Positions 25,095-39,489 of a stretch of DNA of 64,000 nucleotides are shown one piece after another (position 1 is the first letter of the stretch; every line of letters begins with the position of its first letter). The notes under the pieces were generated by a model that was not told where the DNA came from, did no database searches, and worked only from the letters and a program-made list of their open reading frames with translations. The DNA is from Amaurobius ferox (taxonomy: Eukaryota; Arthropoda; Arachnida; Araneae; Amaurobiidae): positions 122,602,731 to 122,666,730 of the forward strand of contig OX578142.1 of the NCBI GenBank assembly GCA_951213105.1, written 5' to 3'. The position numbers were made by a program, and so were the translations under genes.

Positions 25095-25905
25095 CCTGTC
25101 ATTTTACTTTCCCTACAATATCTGTAATGTATCGAGAAAGTTTCGGAATCGTGTCGAAAATCGCAACTCGAGTATTCGACTGATCTACACAGTTTGGGAC
25201 CTCCAGAACACGAAAAAAAAAATTTTTTTTTAGCGGGACGTCTGTCTGTGCAATGTATGTAACGAATCTAACTGAAGATCTAATTGACCAAATTTCATAA
25301 CATTCTATAGGTTACTTGTGGGTTATCCTGGTGCTGATTAGATTTTGGTACTATTCAAGATAAAAGAACTTGCCTTTTTTTGAGAAATGGCCCTCAAAAA
25401 TGCCATGTATCCACTCTAGCTAAAAAACGGATTGACCAACTTTCACAAAAATTTGTAGATAATTAACTTGTGGGTTACTCTGGTCTGGTGATAATTAGAT
25501 TTTGGTACGATTCATAAAAAATGAACCTACCATTTTTACGAAATGGCCAGCAAAAATCGTCAAAATCTAAAATAAAAATCTACGTATGCTCAAATGTATC
25601 AATTAAATGCTTGTCTCATACGTAATTTTTTAGGATGAAAATAAGACCAATCCCATTAGACTAGGATTAACCGTTCTTGAGATATTTTAGTTTTTTGTAT
25701 TTTTGCTCTTAATTGAAAATACGCTCAGTTACCAAATGAAAACGTAAATTGAATTAAGAGCGCAAATTCTGTGCAATTGCAAATAATTATGCGTGTTATT
25801 TTGTGCAAGTAAACTCAATTTAATGGATTATTAAAGAAATAAAGGGAAAATGGATTTGAGTCTGTAAGGAAAGTCATGTGCTGCTCACATCAGATTTTAT
25901 TGTAC
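25095..25905 (+). repeat. R2 dispersed repeat, full-length copy (~810 bp)
   Basis: Begins TTTTACTTTCCCTACAATATC, then GAATCGTGTCGAAAATCGCA, and ends GATTTGAGTCTGTAAGGAAA, GTCATGTGCTGCTCACATCA. Interior phrases CTAATTGACCAAATTTCA, GGTGCTGATTAGATTTTGGTA and CGTTCTTGAGATATTTTAG recur in the inverted copy 61430-62240 and in the interrupted copy 58240-61140. It has no coding capacity. It resembles a non-autonomous element, but the mobilising enzyme is unknown. Confidence 0.85.
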
Positions 25906-26989
25906 CAAATTTCTGCACAGAGTCGGATAAAGATTCTTGAGGCCCTAAGACTGTGATTCCCGTGGAATCTTCCTTTCACGGTTATTGCTAACTTTGTTAT
26001 TCCCATTTTTGTTTGGAGGAACTTCTTAAATGTTTCGCAAAATCTTGCGGTCCTGGCTGACACATATTAGGTTCGAAACGGATAAATTGCAAAATAAAAG
26101 TACTCTTGAAAACTATTACAGGACACTTTACAGACTATTACTATTTTTTAACTACTGTTACTAAAAATTACTAAAAATGATAAGCATTATCACACTTTAC
26201 ATCTGGGGCAGGACCGCCCATAGGGAAAAGGACACCACTCGAGTGGGGAGCCTGGAACGAGCTAATCACCAATAATTTGATGGAGGAGAAGATAAGAAAA
26301 ATTTCAAAAAAGGGGAAACATTAAATGCAGAGACGGCCCGTAATAAATATTTGTAGGGGTCCACAATTTGTATGGGCGGCTTTGTCTGTTATTTACATAT
26401 GTGAGTTACATAGGCACGGCGCCATCTCTTCCCCAACAGGGTGCTAATGCACACTTTCGACAAAGGGGGGGGGGATCATGCAGATTCAATGAGTTACACT
26501 TCCTCGAATTTCTTTTCTTCCAAATTATAATTTCAATAAGGCAGTAGATTCGATAATTCGAACCCTTCTAAATCGGATTTCTCGTAATCCGAACTTTGAT
26601 TAAAATTTTCTTATTATAAATCTCGTAGCAGGGCACAAATCTAAAAAATAAAATTGATCTTTAGACTCGTAGACTTAATAGATTTTTACGACTCGTTTAC
26701 GCCGATGTCTTCATACTTCTTTCACAATAAAAAAAAATAAATAAATAAATATAAAATGTTTGCAAACGAAAAATTACATTTTTTCCAAATTTGCCCATTT
26801 GTTACAAAATCAAAATTTTCAGGTACATCCAACAGTTTAAAGGCAATTTTTAACCATCAGTAATCTCAGTACATATCAGATATGTAATTTTTTTTGCAAT
26901 CCATGAGCTATAATTTTTTCTTGATGAAAGTTAAAGTCACTGTAGCCAATCGATATTACGAGAAAAATTATTTTTTTTAATTGGTGGCA
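25906..26989. other. No gene identified; GC-richer patch at 26210-26470
   Basis: The patch at 26210-26470 (GGGGCAGGACCGCCCATAGG, GAGACGGCCCG) is less AT-rich than its surroundings but is interrupted in every frame. The flanks are AT-rich without recognisable features. Confidence 0.35.
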
Positions 26990-28020
26990 AAAATTTTGCA
27001 ATACCATTGTCTAAAAAAATTTTTTAAAGCATCTATTTCTCACGATACACTATAGACATAGCTTAGATGATGACTGATATGGATTCAGCATCAAATTTTG
27101 AAAGGGTTGAATGTTCACTATCTTTACGATGTTCATTTCTGGTTTTTTCTCGGTTTTCGGTTAAAAAATTTTCATTTTCCTAGAAACATCAATTTTTTAA
27201 AATTGCTATTAATAGAACTATGATATAATTGATATTGATTTACCATCAAATTCTGGAGGAGGTAGGATGGTCCACTGAAAATTTTCCCCCTTCTTGTTTC
27301 TTTCCCACTTCAGGTTAAAAAAAATCCTTGAAACATCTATTTCTCAGGTTTAAGAGAGGTTGAGGAACTAACTAAGGGTTTTCATTTCTTGTTATGGAGA
27401 TGTCCTTTCCGATTCAAAAATTTAAATTTTTCTTGTAACATCTATTTTTCAGGATCGGCTATATATATAGATTAGATGGCGACTTATGGATTCGACATCA
27501 AACTCCGGCGGGGTTAGGAGTCCACTGAGGATTTCCCCTTGCGGATTTTCCACTTCATGTTCAAAAAATTTTCTGGAAACACACATTTCTCAGGGTTGAT
27601 TATAAATGGAACTTAGGTGATAACTGATATGGCTTTAGAATCAAATTCAAGAGCGTAAGGGGGATTCACCAAGGATTTCCATTTTCGGTTCGTTTCCTAA
27701 TTCTGGTTAGAATTTTTTTTTCTTGAAACATCTATTCCTTGGAATCACTATAAATGGAGCTTAGATAATGACTGATATGAATCCAGCATGGAGTTTCCAA
27801 GGGAGGGGGGGGGGGGGGTAGAAGAATTTTAACTCCCGGTTCAAAAATTTTTCTTTAAAGATCTGTTATTTTTTTTCACACTTGACTATAGATAGAGCTT
27901 AGATGGCGACTGATTGACTGATATGAATTCAGCATGAAATTCTGGTGAGGGTAGGGTAAGATTTCGACTTCTGGCTCTTTCTCCATTTTGGTTAAAACAT
28001 TTTCAAAACATCTGAAATTG
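26990..28020 (+). repeat. R5 tandem array, monomer about 148 bp, six to seven copies
   Basis: Monomers are marked by GACTGATATGGATTCAGCATC variants at about 27070, 27226, 27483, 27622, 27770 and 27918, typically 139-156 bp apart. Each is followed by a G-rich phrase (GGTAGGGGG-like), ATTTCCATTTCTGGTT, AAAATTTTTCTTGAAACATCT and a TATAAATGGAGCTTAGATGA segment. Divergence between units is substantial, so the array is old. Related monomers occur at 1600-2100. Confidence 0.85.
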
Positions 28021-28574
28021 AAATTGTAGCAAACGTATATTGCTAAATAAGGAGCAGCAAACTTTTCCCAATTTAGTGCAATTCTAGACCGATTTGCCGG
28101 TTACAATATGCGTCAGTGACAGGTCGCTTTTCCAAGCCTTTTTGAAACCTATTTACGATGTATCATGGCACAATCTTGATTGAATGGACTGGTTTTGCTA
28201 TACTATATACATAGAGATGTATCTAAGACAAAGTAATTCTAGAGCTTTGTAAAAATTAAAAAAAAAGTGGATTTTATTCTTTAAATAATTTTTTATAATC
28301 ATCTACTGAATTTCATTGAATTTTCACTAACAATGATTTTATCCAACCAAATCTTGGGTGCATTACTAATTGTAACATTGTACAAAATTTGGTTTAGTTA
28401 CATAGTTTCGGTGAAAAATGGGGTTACTTCGATTTTATGAAAATACAGCCGACGGACCGACAAACACACGTATGGAATGCTAAAAAGTCCTTTTTTTTGC
28501 AATATGTATTTTTGGAAACGTATAGATAATAGATATTGGAAACGTATAGATTTTACTTCAAATGTTGCAACTAA
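28021..28574. other. AT-rich DNA with a dispersed-repeat-like end
   Basis: Contains GACGGACCGACAAACACACG at about 28451-28470, in the style of the R2 ends, but no clear partner. No gene. Confidence 0.4.
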
Positions 28575-29390
28575 TCAGTTAAGTCAGTGATATTCTGAGA
28601 AGGCTGCAATTGTCATCTTAGCATGTTCCAGATGTGTTCTATTGGTGATAGGTCTGGGGAACTGGATGGCTATAGGAGATTATTAAATCCTCGAAGACAT
28701 TGTTGAGAAAGTCGTGCAACATGTGGTCGAGCGTAGTCTTGATAAATGGAGCCTGGGCGGCTTGACAGCATGGGCAGAACAATCGGCTTCAAAATACCGC
28801 CAACGTATAAACGTGTCGTCAGATTGACTTGCAGTACAATGAGAGAATATCGGTTGTCTCACGAGATGTCTCCCCAGACTGTCATACCCTGTGTGATGAC
28901 CGTGTGCCGCTAGACAACAAATGCGGAATCGGAACGCTGGCCAGTCCTCCTCCATACACGTATGTAGCGGTCATCAGAACTGAGAGAGAAGTGGGATTCT
29001 TCGTTAAAGGCAACATGCCTTCAATTGGGCACTGTTCAGGCTAACCGAGTTCAGCACCAGTCCAGACGGCTCTGCCAATATTGAGGGACAGCGGTAGGCG
29101 CCTTAATGGACGTCTATACATAATTCCTCTTTTTGCCTGTCGTCTCTGAATAGTATCTCTTGATACAGGATGCATAGTGGATGTCAAATGCTTTCGAATG
29201 GCTGATAACGACGCCATTGGGATAGACGTAGCTCCTCTCCTAACTGCACGATCCACTCGAGCAGTTTTCCTTCTGAAACATTCCGAGCCTCTGCGATGGT
29301 TACATGTGCCTTCTTTAATCCACTGTTGCCAACACTGAGCAGCTATCATATCGCTCCGACCAAGATGGCGACTGATACTTCGTAAATCTA
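28575..29390 (-). pseudogene. Tc1-like transposase relic
   Basis: Read on the minus strand, the upstream part (29390 to 29041) is one frame with a helix-turn-helix DNA-binding region (RSISRHLGRSDMIAAQCWQQ then WIKEGTCNHRRGS), followed by a second HTH-like segment containing VSRDTIQRRQAKRG and RRPLRRLPLS. After a frameshift the catalytic core continues with TVWGDIS, QDYARPHVAR (about 28720) and SPDLSPIEHIWN (about 28630). These are the second Asp and the Glu of the DDE triad of Tc1 transposases. The spacing between them is about two residues shorter than the usual 34, and there is a stop between them. No intact terminal inverted repeats were found. This is a dead copy from a different subfamily than 56243-57860. 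Confidence 0.85.
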
Positions 29391-30114
29391 TAACCTTTCC
29401 TTAAGCCTATGATGCGACTTCTCTCTAACTCCGATAATTGTTCGGAGCGCCATAGAGTACATCTCAAAGGCTTCTTTGTACACAACTTGCAGTATCAAAG
29501 CAGAAAATCCAGTTCCAATTGCCTGTGAGTGAGAACACCGGTCGTTTTAAAGCGATGCCTCGTTCTCTGGTGTGTTGCATGAGCCCTATAACATCATTGG
29601 AGCTGACAGTATGATCATTTGTATAACTCTTAAAACGATACATATATACCGAGTTTCACGGCTGTAACTCTTTATTTCTACTTTAATTCTTTTAGTAAAC
29701 TTATATTTAATTATCTTAGTGATAAGTTTTGGATACATATTATATAAATATTAATTATCAATTATTATTTAGAATAATTTGTAAACATATTTTTCTTTAT
29801 ATCTCTAATTCTTGGGTTTGAAACATGTCTATTTGTATATCTATTGTTTATTCATTGAATATCTTATTCAGGAGTATTTCCTATAAATCTCAACAAATGG
29901 CGCTCTCTAGTATTCTTTCCAAATTCTTCCCAGGTTTGAGCAACGAAATGTTAGGCGTTATGAATAATGGTGAAAGGTATGAGTTTTAATTTCTATCTGC
30001 ATCCTTGTGGATTGATGGATAGATTACTGATATGTTTGCTATATGCACTCTCATTCTCTTCTTTCTATTTCTCTAATATTATTTGTTATTTCCATTTTTG
30101 TTTCTGTCTGGTAA
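29391..30114. other. AT-rich DNA, no gene seen
   Basis: No supported feature. The sequence just after the transposase relic (29400-29600) is GC-richer and may include its untranslated end. Confidence 0.4.
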
Positions 30115-30534
30115 TGTGTCAGATCTTTTCACGATGTATCGTTGAGCGAAACACATTTGGAACCTCTGTGGTTGCAATGATCCTTGAAAAGCTAGATCTA
30201 CAGAGGTTCTATCCAATTTCATATTTTTGGATTGCATCTTTTATTTGTATTTTTATTTTTATTTATTTTCATTTTAATGTTTTGAGACTCCAGATTTTGA
30301 TAGTCCCTTGATGTTTGAGCTTGATTTGTATATCGCTCTTGGGTGTTGATAAATTCATGCGTATTAATATTACCTAATAATTTAAAATTAAGATTTGCAT
30401 TATATGGTAGCAACGCTTTCCTTTTGTTAGATATTGCCTTTCATATCCTCTTTAATTTATTTTCCTCCGTATTGTTTTTTGAACCAGGGTATGCCACTGT
30501 TCATGTTTTAAATTATTCTTATTATACTTATTTT

Positions 30535-30537
<3 letters not shown>
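30115..30537 (+). repeat. R8 dispersed repeat ending at a TA array
   Basis: Inverted homologue of 15130-15600. It contains a perfect 10-bp stem, GAACCTCTGT...ACAGAGGTTC (about 30160-30210), inside a longer foldback, and ends at the TA array that begins near 30538. The open frames 29967-30311, 30219-30413 and 30343-30594 read through the repeat and are not genes. Confidence 0.8.
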
Positions 30538-31500
<963 letters not shown>

Positions 31501-31689
31501 TTCGCGAAGCGAGCTCATTATCAAGTAATTCAGTTTTTGGATTCCCCTGGGCTAAGAAAAATCCCTGCTTTTTCCTCCTGCGGAAAATAGGCAGAGATAG
31601 AAAATCGATTTTTGAAAGTAGAATTTTTAAGAAAGATAGATATGAAGCGAGCGCAGCGAGAAGGAGGCGAAGCCTCCCGAAGGGAGTTA
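31501..31689. other. Repeat-like tail with GC-rich hairpin, next to TA array
   Basis: Contains GAGCGCAGCGAGAAGGAGGC, then GAAGCCTCCCGAAGGGAG (about 31648-31686), which can fold on itself (GGAGGC / GCCTCC). It ends directly at the TA array 31690-31724. Confidence 0.45.

Positions 31690-31724
<35 letters not shown>
31690..31724. repeat. TA array, 5' border of PLE copy A
   Basis: Pure TA run immediately upstream of the truncated Penelope-like copy. With the TA array at 34479-34629 it brackets that insertion. Confidence 0.9.
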
Positions 31725-31726
<2 letters not shown>

Positions 31727-34476
31727 ACCCTTTGCATCTTAGAATGAATGTTCACAGGTATGTTCATATTAAAAAAATTTGACCATAAAGTCTTTAATGG
31801 TCCCTAGTAAAATTCAATTTGAATATCACCAATTTGCTACCCATGGTTTAAATATTGTATCCCTTCAAATTTTCGTTATTAAAATTTCAATTACTGATAT
31901 ATTAGTATTTGAAAATTATTATATTAAAAAATACTCTCCTCCCCTATGGCTTAAATCAAATATATAATACTAGTAATGTAGTTAAAAATAGTTTTTATTG
32001 CAACTCCAATTAATCTTTAGTCTAGAAACATCTTTTTCAATATTCAAAGTCATCAACTCCTCGTAAAAAGCGATTTAAGCGTGGCAAAAGAGAAAGTAAC
32101 TTTAGTAAAACTATTGACTACAGTGCAGATATTTTGAAATTACAATATAATTATTCTCGAACTTTCAATTTCCTGCCAATAAAAACTGGGTTATATAATG
32201 TCAGAAAATGCAAATCAAATATTGTTTATGCTAACTTTTTAAAATTAAAATTATCTAATGAGTATTTTAAAATTTTATTTTATGATTTGCTTTTTTCTCG
32301 TACCAATTTCTGAAATTTCCACCTACACCATTCCCCTAAACCACCTACTAAAATAGCTTACTGTGTAATTTCTTTTAAACACCCAATTCTTAAGGCTCTT
32401 AATTTTAATGATTTTTTGGGAAAACATCAGCACTTGTTACCAGTAAGTGATATCAAAATACAAAAAATTTTCAAGTATAATTTACCAATTGGTAGAACTA
32501 TTTACAATTACAATGAAGTGTCCAGGTCATTAAACTCTGATAATCTCTCATCATGGTATGCAGTGATAAGAATCTTTCGCCTTATGTCAACTCTTCTCAT
32601 GGACATATTATTACTGGGGATCTTAGTATAGTTCAGGATGATATTCTCAGGGATATTATGAATAAAGAGTCCAGATTTTGCATTCCATTCTGCAATCATC
32701 TCAAACTTCTTTTTCAGTCTTTATCTTTTGATTTTGATACATTTATATACCAACAAGCTTGTTCTCATTCTATTCCTATTGAAGCATTCCATCTATGGAA
32801 GCATACTACCTTACATCTTCTTAAAAAGAAATTATAAACATTAAATTTACGAAGCCTAGTTATCCTTTTGAAATACTCCTTTCTGCTATTAAAGAACTAC
32901 AACAATATTTTGTCATAACTTATGTAGATAAAGCATCTAATAATTGTGTCATTATTTGTAAAAAAATATTATGTTTCTCTGTTACAGAATTATTTAAAAA
33001 ATAATCATATTTTTAAACCCATTAATAATCAATCTATCAAAACAAAACTAAAATGCTAAAATTATATGCACAATTAAATATGAATTGTAAATTTTATAAA
33101 TTTCCATATGTTATTATGGATCCTAAATTCCATACATCACCTCTCAGTTTTAAAATGGTCACTTATGGACATAATACCTTTACCATTACTGTTAGTAAGT
33201 ACTTGCTAAAATGTTTAAATATAATTAATGGTTCTGTTAAATTTAAATTTTCAGGATATTTCATTTTGAACAATAGTTTTGATTGAGTTAATCACTTTAG
33301 CAAGCTTCCACATATTCTTGGTTTCCATACCTTTGATTTTAAAGACTCATTTAATAATATAGATATTAAAGATTTTTATAAAGTTATTATAATGATTATC
33401 TCTCATCCAATCATGTTCCATTTAAAGTTAATAACTCTCCTATGCTCCTGCACTTTGTGTTATACAACAATTATATTATCTAAGGTGATAATGTATATTT
33501 ACAAACATCTGGTGTACGTCAAGAGGACTGCAGTAGCAGTATTTTGGCTAACTTATATTTTTATTATATGAACGTCATTCTTTTTCTAATTCTTATATTA
33601 TATATGATATGTTGACGACTTAATTTGTATTATCATTCATGATTCCTATCCAATTAATATTGATTTTTACCCCCTTAACCTAGAATTAAACCCTAATGAG
33701 CCTAGTGTTAGTCAAATTGTAAATTATTTAGATATAAAGTTAGATATCCTCCATAATCATGTTATTACCAATCTATTTGATAAAAAATATTCTTATAACA
33801 TCACCATCATTAAACTGTTATCATATCGACCTTGTAATTCTATTCAATTGCTTAGAAACATCATTTTAAACTAGCTTTTTCGAATACATAGACTTGCAGA
33901 TCCTCAGTATCATTATCTTCACATCAATAATCTTAAACGCATTTGTCATAAGTGCCACTATCCGGAATTTTTTGTTAATAATATTATTAATAATTTCAAA
34001 TACACCACGTAATAATTTTACAATTGCATTATTTATCTTTGTTTGGAAAACTCATTTTTATGAATTTCACACATTCGTTTAACCTGACTTTCCACTTGTC
34101 CTGAGTCCTATACTGATTCCTATTTTTGAAGGTATACTGTTAAAACTTTTCCTTTCACGTACTTTCAACTGATCATTCCGGTTTCCATTCACTATGACCG
34201 GGGATGTAGTGTAATGTTGCTGTACGTTCTGTTGACAAGCACTACTACACGTGGTCACTGCACATGTAGGTTTCTTTTTCTGTTTTTTAATTCTTATGGA
34301 TTTTATTATTTTTCCTTCCAGTAGACAGTTCTAATGGGGTTTATAGTTAAATACAATCGCCATTGTCAGAAACTGGCTAATATTTTGGTTTTAATTCGGA
34401 TTGCACGGCTGTCCTAATGAGTGCGCAATTCCGAATTAACCACCATTTTTTATGTAGTTTCAACTGATTGTTCTGC
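31725..34476 (+). pseudogene. Naiad-type Penelope-like element, copy A (5'-truncated, decayed)
   Basis: It begins inside the GIY-YIG nuclease, with FEYHQFATHG at about 31811-31840 matching FEYQHFATHG of the minus-strand copy at 52-55 kb. It continues through the linker (KRFKRGKRESN at about 32066), a region with LLPVSDIKIQK, and the reverse transcriptase. Visible RT pieces are DPKFHTSPLSF (about 33119), TFDFKDSFNNI (about 33328), TSGVRQ..CSSSILANLYFY (about 33510) and a frameshifted YVDD region near 33607. Many stops and frameshifts make it non-coding. It ends with the hammerhead-like motif (34317-34440) and then a TA array. The shared 3' end TTGTTCT (34468-34474) coincides with that of the 52-kb copy, which supports a real 3' terminus. 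Confidence 0.85.
34315..34445 (+). ncRNA. Hammerhead-ribozyme-like RNA, PLE copy A
   Basis: Elements in order: CCAGTA with cleavage expected after A34323; stem I GACAG (34324-34328) pairing with CTGTC (34409-34413); an internal hairpin AATGG..CCATT (34333-34364) enclosing TATAGT; the CTAATGA box (34414-34420; canonical CTGATGA with one change at the G5 position); a stem II segment; and GAA (34433-34435). A competing long hairpin, TTAATTCGGATTGC / GCAATTCCGAATTAA, spans the same strand. The changed G5 implies that this copy is inactive. Confidence 0.6.
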
Positions 34477-34477
34477 T

Positions 34478-34478
<1 letters not shown>

Positions 34479-34558
<80 letters not shown>

Positions 34559-34579
34559 TATATATAAATATATATATAC

Positions 34580-34629
<50 letters not shown>
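34479..34629. repeat. TA array between PLE copies A and B
   Basis: About 150 bp of TA with three interruptions (AAGTATATAAA and CATAAA). It separates the 3' end of copy A from the 5'-truncated start of copy B. Confidence 0.95.
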
Positions 34630-36061
<1,432 letters not shown>

Positions 36062-36064
<3 letters not shown>

Positions 36065-36346
36065 TATTTTCATTTTTTCATTTTTTGTTGCCTGTAGTCT
36101 GAGTTTAAGCATTTATAGTAATGTACTATTGCTTAATCTGAAACAGGCATTTGTTTGGGTTAATTAGAATTAAATACTCAGACCTAAAGATGAATTTATT
36201 CTGATTAATCATCGAATTTGGGACGGTGCTGTTCTTTTCTCTTATCGGCATTATGGCCGTGAATTTGCTTCTATGGTGATGTTAATATTACTTGAATTGT
36301 ATTTTTATTTTTTTTATTTTTACATAATTCTAATTATTACATATTT

Positions 36347-36350
<4 letters not shown>
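36062..36350 (+). mobile_element. PLE copy C: 3'-end fragment with hammerhead-like RNA
   Basis: A ~290-bp unit bordered on both sides by TA arrays. No coding part remains. Its RNA architecture is the same as in copies A and B: CTGTA with cleavage expected after A36096; stem I GTCTGAGT (36097-36104) pairing with ACTCAGAC (36176-36183); an internal hairpin TTAAGCA..TGCTTAA (36105-36136) with ATAGT/ACTAT inside; a CTAAAGA box (36184-36190); then GAAT..ATTC. Sequence similarity to A and B is low, so it comes from a different family of the same design. Confidence 0.65.
36091..36215 (+). ncRNA. Hammerhead-like RNA, PLE copy C (degenerate)
   Basis: Stem I, the internal hairpin and stem II are well formed, but the catalytic boxes are altered: CTAAAGA lacks the invariant G5, and the GAA box reads GAT. 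A competing hairpin between TTAATTAGAATTAAAT and ATTTATTCTGATTAA is kept. It is likely inactive. Confidence 0.5.
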
Positions 36351-36392
<42 letters not shown>

Positions 36393-36396
36393 AATA

Positions 36397-36437
<41 letters not shown>

Positions 36438-36466
36438 ATAGTAGTTTGAAAATCCAATGAACGAAA

Positions 36467-36507
<41 letters not shown>
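36350..36507. repeat. TA arrays around a 32-bp remnant
   Basis: TA tracts at 36350-36436 and 36468-36507 surround GTTTGAAAATCCAATGAACG (about 36443). The same phrase (GTTTGAAGGTCCAATGAAAG) lies next to TA tracts at 43140, which marks another TA-associated repeat end. Confidence 0.85.
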
Positions 36508-36509
<2 letters not shown>

Positions 36510-36510
<1 letters not shown>

Positions 36511-36926
36511 ATTTGGTGCGGATATATTTTGTGTGGTTGAAAAATAATGGTATATATTTCATAAGATATCACACAAGTATCAAACAGCTTTTGATTGTTA
36601 CTGTGGATAAACTTCTTCAGGATACAAGGACGTGTACGTTTACAGTTCGAAGAAAACTGTACGTAATGAAGTGGACAATTGTTTTATGGTATATAAATCA
36701 CTCAAACTAGCGGCTAAAGTTGAAACCCAGAATCATCGTTGAAGTTACATTCCTCGTGTTACATTTGATTTATTGATAATGTGACTAATATTCGAACCAG
36801 TCCAAAACAATACAGTTGATAAAAAAAAAATTCCTTAAGATATCTCTTACGATCAATATATTGTGGAACAAAAATTTGCCCTTTCATTTTTTCTTTTTAA
36901 AGAATAATCCTTAAAGGAATCTTTGC
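36510..36926. other. AT-rich DNA, no gene identified
   Basis: Contains the short open frame 36513-36710 without recognisable motifs. It may be upstream of the decayed coding region that follows. Confidence 0.35.
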
Positions 36927-37426
36927 ATGGTCATATATAACAATTTAATTCTTATATTTTTATTTAAAACTTATTTAAAACCAACACAACAGTCAAACCC
37001 AAATTGCGTTTTGAAAATTTATGTAACGATTGATTCTGAAAAGAAGTTTGGCTGGACACAATCATATCTCTTAAGAAAACTTATTAAAACATCGTCTGAA
37101 AACAGTTATGGTTATCGTACTTCGAAGAAGTCCCTTAAACCGATTGGTTCTGGCACAATACACAGCAGTGGTTTCGAAGAGGTTGAAGAAGATCCGCAGA
37201 TTTTTCAAGAAGATTAGAAACGTTTAGTCAGGGAGAATTTATGAAATGACAAAGAGGTTTCTCAGATAGTTTTCTGGAAAAATTATACACAAAACGGGTA
37301 CCAGCGGTTTCTGAATAAGGAAGTTTATAAATTAAAGAGCTTGAATGATAAAAATGTTTATGAGATTATTTCAACAGAGTTTAGGACGTTTCAAACGTTG
37401 AATCATTCTACAGACGTAGATGAAAG
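36927..37426 (+). pseudogene. Unidentified decayed coding region
   Basis: The frame 36927-37217 has a protein-like second half: YVTIDSEKKFGWTQSYLLRK, then LIKTSSENSYGYRTSKKSLK and GSGTIHSSGFEEVEEDPQIF. After the stop, another frame continues with NDKEVSQIVFWKNYTQNGYQ, then RFLNKEVYKLKSLNDKNVYE and IISTEFRTFQTLNHS before TAG at about 37426. The content is charged and lysine-rich, unlike chance AT-rich translation, and the two parts need a frameshift to join. I do not recognise the family. It could be a gene of a large DNA transposon or an endogenised element. Codon content is less AT-biased than the flanks. Confidence 0.45.
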
Positions 37427-39489
37427 TTAGGCAATTGTTTAGACTATACTAGAGAAACGACGTAAGATACGTTAGAATTAATTGAGATAAGCTCGTGGCC
37501 TGAGAATAGAAATTTTGAATAAAGGATATTGTGAAAAAGGATATTTTTACTTTCTCATACGTGGTATTGAGAAAGTATTGTTTTCAAAAAAATTTTCGAT
37601 TTCGAGATTTTGATGTCAATATATGTTTAAGACCTCCTGAACACATTTAGACTATTTTTGGAGTGAAGTCTGTCTGTCTGTATGTATGTCTGTGGTCGGT
37701 TTCTTGTGTATACTATAGCGGCCACAAATATTAATGGATTTTCACGAAACTTTATATCCGGCTTTGTTATAAAAAAATCTAGAACTAGTTAGATTTTTTA
37801 CCAAATTCGAGTTAGAACTCCGATTTTTATTTGAAATTTTATATATTAAGTAACATGGCAGCATAGACAAAATATGACATAATCATGCATGAAAGGGTTT
37901 ATTTATTTATAGCTTAATGATCACGAGACCTTACAGTTTCAATCATTGTTGTACAAAATAGCCGCGATACAATTATTTTGTTCGTGGTGTCATTAGATCC
38001 CTCGGAGGATAAGTTACCCGACCCCTGAGGGTACATTGTCAAGTTTGGTATCAATCGGAAGATTTTTTAAGCCCTTTAAAGTGAAGGGTAAAATATACGC
38101 TATAATTATAATCATTTGAATCCATGATAACGATTTCTCAAAATTTTTCTTGTAAAATTAAAAATAAATTACTGGACATGGATTCTGGTATGAAAAAGTT
38201 GAGTCGAGCCACACTTCATTTAATTTTTATACGATAGGTTTAAATTTCTATATCATTTATATGCATTTATTCTGCATTAGACAAATCATATTTAGTGTCA
38301 CACACTACTTTAATTTTTAACTAACGCTGTCGTTCTACCGCAGGATTCCTGAGATAGAAACATATGGTTAAAAGTTATTTCAACTTTAAAGCTTAAAATG
38401 TGCGACCTAAAATACTTGCACCTCACTTTCTCCCGAAACCTAAAATTGTAAATGCTTTGAAATAGAGTCATATATTAATATTCAAAATAAATTTAGAGCG
38501 ATTTATAAAAGATGTGTCGAAAGCCCAGGACGACCGACTCATCCGAGGACATGAGCAGCAAGATGGACGTCCGGGAAAGATGTGTGAATAAATTGAAAGT
38601 ATAATGAATTTTATATAGCCGGAACGGCTATCATACATATCTATTTCAGTACATCTGCCTGACAACAAAGAGAGTTACATTTGCACGCATGCTGCTATCG
38701 ACCCTCTTTGGGCAAATATTGTTTCATCCTTTTTGCTATTAACATAACCACAACATTAGCATTGCCAGTTCTTGCACGAAATCTTTTGAAGAGATTTTAT
38801 GCCAACATTGCCATTTAATGCACAAAACAATATATTCTGATATTTTTACATTGCCATGCAATGACCTTATTTCTCTGAGTTAAACGTGACATTGGAAACT
38901 TTTCATTGAAAATCAAATGATTTCAAACTCAATATCACTATAATTTAGCCAAAACTTGATTATAAGCACTTTTTGCATTAAGCTGTAAAATTATTTATTT
39001 ATACAGCGGATGAAAAGAAGGAAAGAAAAAAAGCAATCTACTCCTTGTTATTTGTGAATCGTTCATACAGCAAATTCATAGATATTTGATAGGGAAAAAC
39101 AACTTCTACAAATTCATATGCATAAATTCTGTATAAGAGGTTGTCTGTCTTCTATAATATATATCTAAATACGCACCAACGTCATAATTTTAAATGGCAA
39201 TACCCAAATTTGACGCCAAATTTTGAATCTATATCAACATTTGATCTCGAGTACCAAGTGTAAAGTCATTTGGTTCAGATGTTTCTGGAATACGAGCATG
39301 TTGAGACCCAGATCGTCCGACCTACCAGAAAGGTGTAAGGTAACTGTTTGGACGGCCGGGAGGAAGATGAGCATGCAAAGTTTTGGGCTCCTAATGTTAA
39401 ATTAGTTTCTCATACTTTTAATCATTTCTTTCGAAATAATCTTTTTATCACGTTTTTTTTTATATCAACAGCGCAAACAAAATCTACTT
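37427..39489. other. No gene identified; R2-like fragment near 37550-37700
   Basis: 37550-37700 has GAGAAAGTATTG, CCTCCTGAACACATTTAG and GTCTGTCTGTCTGTATG, in the style of the R2 start. GC-richer patches at 38510-38590 and 39280-39375 share GACG.CCGGGA phrases but are closed in all frames beyond about 60 codons. Confidence 0.35.

Noticed and set aside
28683..28955. Independent 90-codon minus-strand gene
   Set aside because: It is the out-of-frame shadow of the decayed Tc1 transposase catalytic region.
30115..30215. CGAAAC next to the R8 hairpin as a possible hammerhead
   Set aside because: No CUGANGA box in a compatible place, and the other R8 copy has CAAAAC instead.
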